A stretch of DNA of 5,641 nt, from assembly GCA_029054485.1 (NCBI GenBank), contig JAIDFD010000201.1, positions 1-5,641 on the forward strand, written 5' to 3'. Shown piece after piece: positions 3,501-5,641 of this stretch (positions within the stretch are counted from its first letter, which is position 1; the number at the start of each line of letters is the position of its first letter). This stretch comes from Clostridia bacterium. Its GTDB lineage: Bacteria; Bacillota; Clostridia; Christensenellales; Borkfalkiaceae. The position numbers and the translations under genes are program-made. Below the pieces are notes generated by a model. It had not been told where the DNA came from and did no database searches. It saw only the letters and a list, made by a program, of their open reading frames with translations.

Positions 3501-5641
3501 TAAGCGGCACAAGCCTCGATGTTTCAAATCTGGCGGCGGGCAACTACACGGTTGAAGTTACCCTCGTTGCTAACGGTGAAACGGGTTACAGCGCGGACAA
3601 CAAAAACTATACTATAGACTCCAACTCGAAAAACACGCAGGCGTTTAAAATAGATGCTGGCGGCGCGGATACAAGCGGGCTTGTCTGGTCGTATCAGAAA
3701 GACGACAATCCCTCCGCAAATCTTTTCGGTGGTGATGACGGCGCGCAGACGGTTATCAAATACGCGCTTAAATCGGACGGCTCGGCGAGCGTTTACAAAA
3801 TTCCCGCGCCCGAAATTCCGACCGATTATAACTATCTGTCAATCGACACAACGAAATTTACGGGCGGTTTAAAGACCGTCAAGGTTGAAAACGGCGTTGA
3901 AACGGAAGTTACGGGCGGTTGCTCGCTTGCGGGCGAATACAAAACTTACGTTGCGCTTAAAACTACTTCGAACTTCCTGTTCGATGAGGGCGATGCAACG
4001 AGTACCGACCGACTTGAAGGCGTTGCGGTTATCAGCTGGACGATAAGCAAAGCGGAAGTTGACCTTTCGGGGCTTAAACTCGAATACGGCTGGGTAAACG
4101 ACGACACGGGCGAAATCGACTGGGTTGAATACTCGGCGAGCAACCCGCCCACGTTCAAAGACGCGTTCGTTTCAATCAGAGTAAAGAGCGGCGTGGACGG
4201 CGCAAGCTATCCCGCGGGTATCGTAAGCGTTGACGACATAGCTACCAACAACTATCTGACCGACCGCGATATTCCCGGAACGGTTTCGGCAACGGCTAAA
4301 TTTACACTTGACTCTAACTACGTTTACGTGGATTCAAACGAAGTCACGCACGAAGGCACTTTCAACTACGTTGTAAGTATTGAGCTTGCGAAGAAGAAAA
4401 TCCCCGTAAGCTGGACCCTTGATACTATCAAAGACGCAAACGGCGAAGAAGTTTTGGACGACAACGGTCTGCCTTATCAGATTTACGTCCTCGACTTCGG
4501 CGCGGATACCGACGGCTTATCGCAGTATGTAAAATACGAGTACTATTACGCAGACGTAACCGACCCCGCAAACCCCGTTGTGGGCGGAGCAGTTCCCGTT
4601 CAGACGAGCGGAACGACTACCAACGGTCAGCTTGATTATCTTATCGACGTTGACGGCGCGGGCAAGGTGAGCGGAACTTCTACAAAGACGGTTTCGATTT
4701 TCGTCCGTGCGGTAATAGATACTTCCGTTTCGGGTTCGGAGTACTACGAACTCAATCTTCCCGCGGGAACTTATGCGGAAGAGTACACCAAACTCGGACA
4801 GAAAAAGACTCTCGTCAGCGTAGATATTCACAAGGAAGAAATTGAGTACGGCACTGAAATTTCAAATCTCAGCGAACTGTACGAAATTAAGAAAAACAAT
4901 TCAATTTACTCAGCGAACAGCTACACGGCGTTGATTTACGCACCGGGCAGCAGTGAGGGCGTAAATATAAGCGATTTTGACTTCGCTACGGCGAACGTGG
5001 GCGAGTATATCATTAAATTCGCGCTCAAAGCCAGCGTTTCGGAAAGCGATGCGCTCAATAAGACGAGTTTTACGCTTACGATTGTTGCAAAGGAAATCGA
5101 AATTCCCGAAATTTCGGTTAAAATCGAGTTCAACGGCGAAACTCTGAACTTTGCGGATTATCTCGATAGCAAGTATAAAGAGTATCTCGATTCGGGAATT
5201 ATCAGCGCGGTCAGCGGCAGAGCAACGGCGAGGGAAGCGAATACTTCGTATGTTGCGGTAATTGAAATTATCAACCCCAACTATAAGTGGAAACTGCCTT
5301 CGGGTGACGAGGCGAGCGCAACGCGCGCGCTTATGAGAGCGAGCCTTACGGCGGACGCACTTTCAAACAGCGTGTCGGTTGACGGCGTTCAGAAAGTTGC
5401 TACCTATAACTGGTTTATCGCTCCCTACAAACTTACCACCGATATTATCAACACAAGCGGCAAAGACGGCGCGGTGATTAATGTAAACAAACTGCCCGAA
5501 TGGGTGCGCGAGCTTATTACCGATGGTTCGTTGACAATGGGCGTGGCGTATTATGCGGACGAGGCGGCAACGTCGCCCTTGACCGATGACGAAATCGTGC
5601 TTAAAGGCGGCAGGTCTTACTTTGTCGGGGCGGTCGTAGAC
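461..5641 (+). CDS. giant modular surface lipoprotein: beta-helix repeats plus MBG/Ig-like domains (partial, 3' end off window)
   Basis: A single uninterrupted frame of 1727 codons runs to the last base without a stop, so the full protein is longer. It starts at ATG 461 after AGGAGG. Order seen: lipoprotein signal (1-22); Ser/Thr-rich tether (23-52); a module with 'LDLNGYTI' (121-128) before a glycine-rich turn (about 53-180); six beta-helix repeats (181-348); helix cap (about 365-460); then beta-rich modules with approximate boundaries 470-585, 586-700, 701-780, 781-865, 866-956, 957-1067, 1069-1197, 1198-1313, 1314-1449, 1450-1545 and 1546 onward. Module 781-865 matches the MBG family. No protease, hydrolase or sugar-binding catalytic motif was recognised. 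I infer an extracellular, membrane-tethered stalk or adhesin, possibly binding glycan or host matrix; ligand and partners are unknown. It appears to be transcribed alone from the promoter at 115-143 through an attenuator-like leader. The C-terminus, where a second anchor might lie, is not visible. Confidence 0.95.
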   Translation, partial: MKFLKRSLIAIVLSAAMLFSACSAGSLSNRSASKSPTSAALTSETETTQDTNSLRFVVNGDFEDNWNNAIANSKSKNKQVYFILGADWNAPTSQSSHPFGADSDGFSYGRITVPAGADVVLDLNGYTINRGLTTYTQLGSVICVDGGKLTIEDSAGGGTITGGFTGQHNNWSPVDPDHDYGGGIMMADGELTLNGGSISGNRADCGGGILVYDGKFIMNGGSITNNIADRAGGGIEIDAGTEHEINGGEISYNQVTATYASGTAITSSSVPGGSGVYVFTNSKFTMNGGSITHNHSAADGGGVYLATNATFTFNDGEITYNEAAANEGAISMSTPSTVELNGGIITENISGDYTAIAPGSTSTVRIGGPVKLYNNYDPSGNQANLRVPAASFLKITGPLVSEKGSAFIGITTTLANNATLSSGLKTYGNVFNYTSDMALWFFADSSANRRIQQNTAKTEIILSTAGSTEFFDVDWQYQLDNSGEWQSTNGAAYVNLTYGSKVTAVRMVTVDTQQTAHDWQEGGTTTTAQFMAYGDGTVPFTSIEDVGTYSFISMSSGTFWTAYWASHGNPHAVIFPSSLTINISPKPVTINLIDKGSSYGDKLADLYAEEDILDNDGNPTGETIKPEVDPLTPLVGADANYDLSSFVTISTEAVASSDLGSYNIKGAIKSSAPFDTKNYSFTIKTATYGIGVATITAKISGSNTYNGSAQNSATITFTYPNGALFAGIKLSTSDYEVKYPTAGCVNAKEYDENDISIELNNSRFKIAENGVSGSYEIKKAALSCTADDKSIGYGDDAPTYTVTYSGFKGTDTADTVIKGTLAFTCTDTSGAEYTSSSPAGDYTITPSGVTADNYEITFKTGKLTVGTGSIAKPTVTPTESPVYSGQEQTFTVSGYNSNAIKTVTLSDSTNFTWDETTATVKGTKAGSCTITFALDTDSYKWSDGTVANYQLTIEIKPMPLVFSFTATGDENWVWEYHSNGSISYTQTANVCADDNIALAYKYYLTSNSGTKTPISGTSLDVSNLAAGNYTVEVTLVANGETGYSADNKNYTIDSNSKNTQAFKIDAGGADTSGLVWSYQKDDNPSANLFGGDDGAQTVIKYALKSDGSASVYKIPAPEIPTDYNYLSIDTTKFTGGLKTVKVENGVETEVTGGCSLAGEYKTYVALKTTSNFLFDEGDATSTDRLEGVAVISWTISKAEVDLSGLKLEYGWVNDDTGEIDWVEYSASNPPTFKDAFVSIRVKSGVDGASYPAGIVSVDDIATNNYLTDRDIPGTVSATAKFTLDSNYVYVDSNEVTHEGTFNYVVSIELAKKKIPVSWTLDTIKDANGEEVLDDNGLPYQIYVLDFGADTDGLSQYVKYEYYYADVTDPANPVVGGAVPVQTSGTTTNGQLDYLIDVDGAGKVSGTSTKTVSIFVRAVIDTSVSGSEYYELNLPAGTYAEEYTKLGQKKTLVSVDIHKEEIEYGTEISNLSELYEIKKNNSIYSANSYTALIYAPGSSEGVNISDFDFATANVGEYIIKFALKASVSESDALNKTSFTLTIVAKEIEIPEISVKIEFNGETLNFADYLDSKYKEYLDSGIISAVSGRATAREANTSYVAVIEIINPNYKWKLPSGDEASATRALMRASLTADALSNSVSVDGVQKVATYNWFIAPYKLTTDIINTSGKDGAVINVNKLPEWVRELITDGSLTMGVAYYADEAATSPLTDDEIVLKGGRSYFVGAVVD
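617..1000 (+). other. N-terminal beta-helix lead-in module (residues 53-180)
   Basis: This segment begins 'LRFVVNGDFEDNW' and runs through 'VYFILGADWNAP', 'RITVPAGADVVLDLNGYTI' (L121 starts LDLNGYTI) and 'VICVDGGKLTIEDS' to a glycine-rich 'GGGTITGG'. From memory of the family, this pattern (a set of expected values, an aspartate-leucine-asparagine-glycine strand, then a 'G-x-L-T-I-x-D' strand) commonly precedes NGG-type beta-helix repeats in surface proteins of uncultured Clostridia. It probably forms the first rungs or N-cap of the helix. There are no catalytic residues I can assign. Confidence 0.6.
1001..1504 (+). repeat. six NGG-type parallel beta-helix repeats (residues 181-348)
   Basis: The core 'N-G/D-G-S/E/I-I-S/T-x-N' recurs with its first Asn at residues 194, 219, 246, 287, 314 and 341. 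Spacings are 25, 27, 41, 27 and 27. Most copies are followed 4-8 residues later by GGG-I/V (181, 206, 232, 300) and then a hydrophobic strand; GSGV at 274-276 and EGAI at 327-330 are degenerate versions. The period and the Gly/Asn turns indicate a right-handed parallel beta-helix, resembling the repeats of polymorphic-membrane-protein-like adhesins. The 41-residue gap holds an extra 14 or so residues (within 256-271, Ser/Thr-rich), probably a loop bulging from the helix. Confidence 0.8.
1553..1840 (+). other. beta-helix C-cap module (residues about 365-460)
   Basis: After the last NGG repeat the chain runs 'IGGPVKLYNN', then 'NLRVPAASFLKITGPL', then 'AFIGITTTLANN', and then a segment ending near 'TEIILS'. 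From memory, similar stretches (inner rung, a strand naming an expected value, 'I-G-V/I-T') close NGG-repeat helices in related lipoproteins. The module lacks the GGG motif, so it probably forms the final rungs and cap before the chain of sandwich domains. Function beyond structure is not apparent. Confidence 0.5.
2216..2560 (+). other. MBG-like module with Y-G-D motif (residues 586-700)
   Basis: It starts 'KPVTINLIDKGSSYGDKL' (Y599-G600-D601) and has the order expected of MBG-type repeats: a strand, the Y-G-D turn, a variable middle, then 'SSDLGSYNIKGAI' and a final strand 'VATITAKIS'. It is longer than the module at 781-865 because of an Asp/Glu/Pro-rich insertion (about 608-630, including 'DNDGNPTGE'). 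This is a weaker match than 781-865, resting mainly on the motif order and the neighbouring domain. Confidence 0.45.
2561..2800 (+). other. YDG/MBG-like beta module (residues 701-780)
   Basis: The segment opens with 'TYNGSAQNSATITFTY' and passes a Tyr-rich strand ('DYEVKYPTAG'). It then reads 'NAKEYDENDISIEL' and 'FKIAENGVSGSYEIKKA', the last serving as the linker strand into the next module. A 'T-Y-N/D-G' start and an 'I-x-K/P-A' end are the usual bounds of the YDG and MBG repeat families that occur in tandem on surface proteins. Family assignment is tentative; a beta-sandwich fold is likely. Confidence 0.45.
2801..3055 (+). other. MBG-type domain (residues 781-865), clearest domain match
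   Basis: The 85-residue segment shows the full MBG signature in order: 'ALSCTADDKSIGYGDDAP' (Y793-G794-D795), 'YTVTYSGFKGTDT', a central 'KGTLAFTC' strand, 'PAGDYTITPSGVTADNYEITF', and the closing 'GKLTV'. Length and strand order fit the family, whose members repeat in tandem in large bacterial surface proteins and are thought to act as rigid spacers. C784 and C825 are the only cysteines and might pair, although extracellular Firmicutes proteins seldom rely on disulfides. Confidence 0.8.
3056..3328 (+). other. Ig-like module with K-W-S-D-G strand (residues 866-956)
   Basis: It begins with 'AKPTVTPTESPVYSGQEQTFTVSGYN', continues 'TNFTWDETTATVKGTKAG' and closes with 'SCTITFALDTDSYKWSDGT' (Y939, W941) and 'YQLTIEI'. 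The Pro-rich entry, the Y-S-G-Q-E-Q-T-F strand and the terminal strand-turn-strand fit a bacterial Ig-like beta-sandwich of about 90 residues. The closing pattern recurs in altered form at 1159-1177 and 1597-1615, so this looks like the best-preserved copy of a repeated module. Confidence 0.6.
3329..5641 (+). other. C-terminal string of divergent beta-rich modules (residues 957-1727, incomplete)
   Basis: About seven modules follow, with boundaries near 1067, 1197, 1313, 1449 and 1545 set by recurring closing strands: 'FKIDAGG', 'WTISKAEV', 'VSIELAKKKIPV', 'KKTLVSVDI', 'LTIVAKEIEIP'. The module at 1450-1545 carries 'EEIEYGTEI' (Y1463-G1464) and 'VGEYIIKFAL', an MBG-like order. The last, from 1546, opens 'ISVKIEFNGETLNFADYL' and contains 'YVAVIEIINPNYKW'. 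Acidic and aromatic residues are abundant. No enzyme motif, transmembrane helix, LPxTG or S-layer homology motif lies within the visible part. Individual names would be guesses. Confidence 0.5.

Overview
The window holds one very large, incomplete gene read left to right, preceded by about 460 bases of AT-rich non-coding DNA. The host is probably a Gram-positive, Clostridia-like bacterium. The grounds are a perfect AGGAGG ribosome site, a short lipoprotein signal with a Cys lipobox, a near-consensus sigma-A promoter in AT-rich spacer DNA, and a mid-GC coding sequence rich in GCG, GGC and GAC codons. The protein type (lipoprotein with beta-helix plus MBG/Ig-like modules) is common in uncultured gut Clostridia. 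A finer assignment, for example to the Christensenellales, would be a guess.

Left edge (1-112): an almost pure C stretch that looks like a contig-end artefact. It is followed by an A-tract, a hairpin and a T-tract that probably form a terminator working in both directions for something off the left side. Promoter and leader (115-460): TTGAAA, 17 bases, then TATAAT with an extended -10 TG, and an A/T tract in the UP-element position. Transcription should start near 150, giving an untranslated leader of about 310 bases. The leader holds three strong inverted repeats. The last is a canonical intrinsic terminator (cUUCGg loop, eight Ts) ending only 16 bases before the Shine-Dalgarno sequence. Complementary octamers elsewhere in the leader can compete for its arms, so the gene may be controlled by attenuation or riboswitch-like readthrough. 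I do not recognise the leader class.

Gene (461 to beyond 5641): at least 1727 residues with no stop in the window. In order: a lipoprotein signal (C22), a short Ser/Thr tether, a 'LDLNGYTI' lead-in module, six beta-helix repeats of about 27 residues, a helix cap, then a long string of beta-sandwich-like modules including one clear MBG-type domain (781-865). It is read as a surface-anchored, non-enzymatic stalk or adhesin-like protein. No catalytic motif was seen. The only separate genetic elements supported are the leader and this gene. No RNA gene, CRISPR array, insertion sequence or second real coding region was found.
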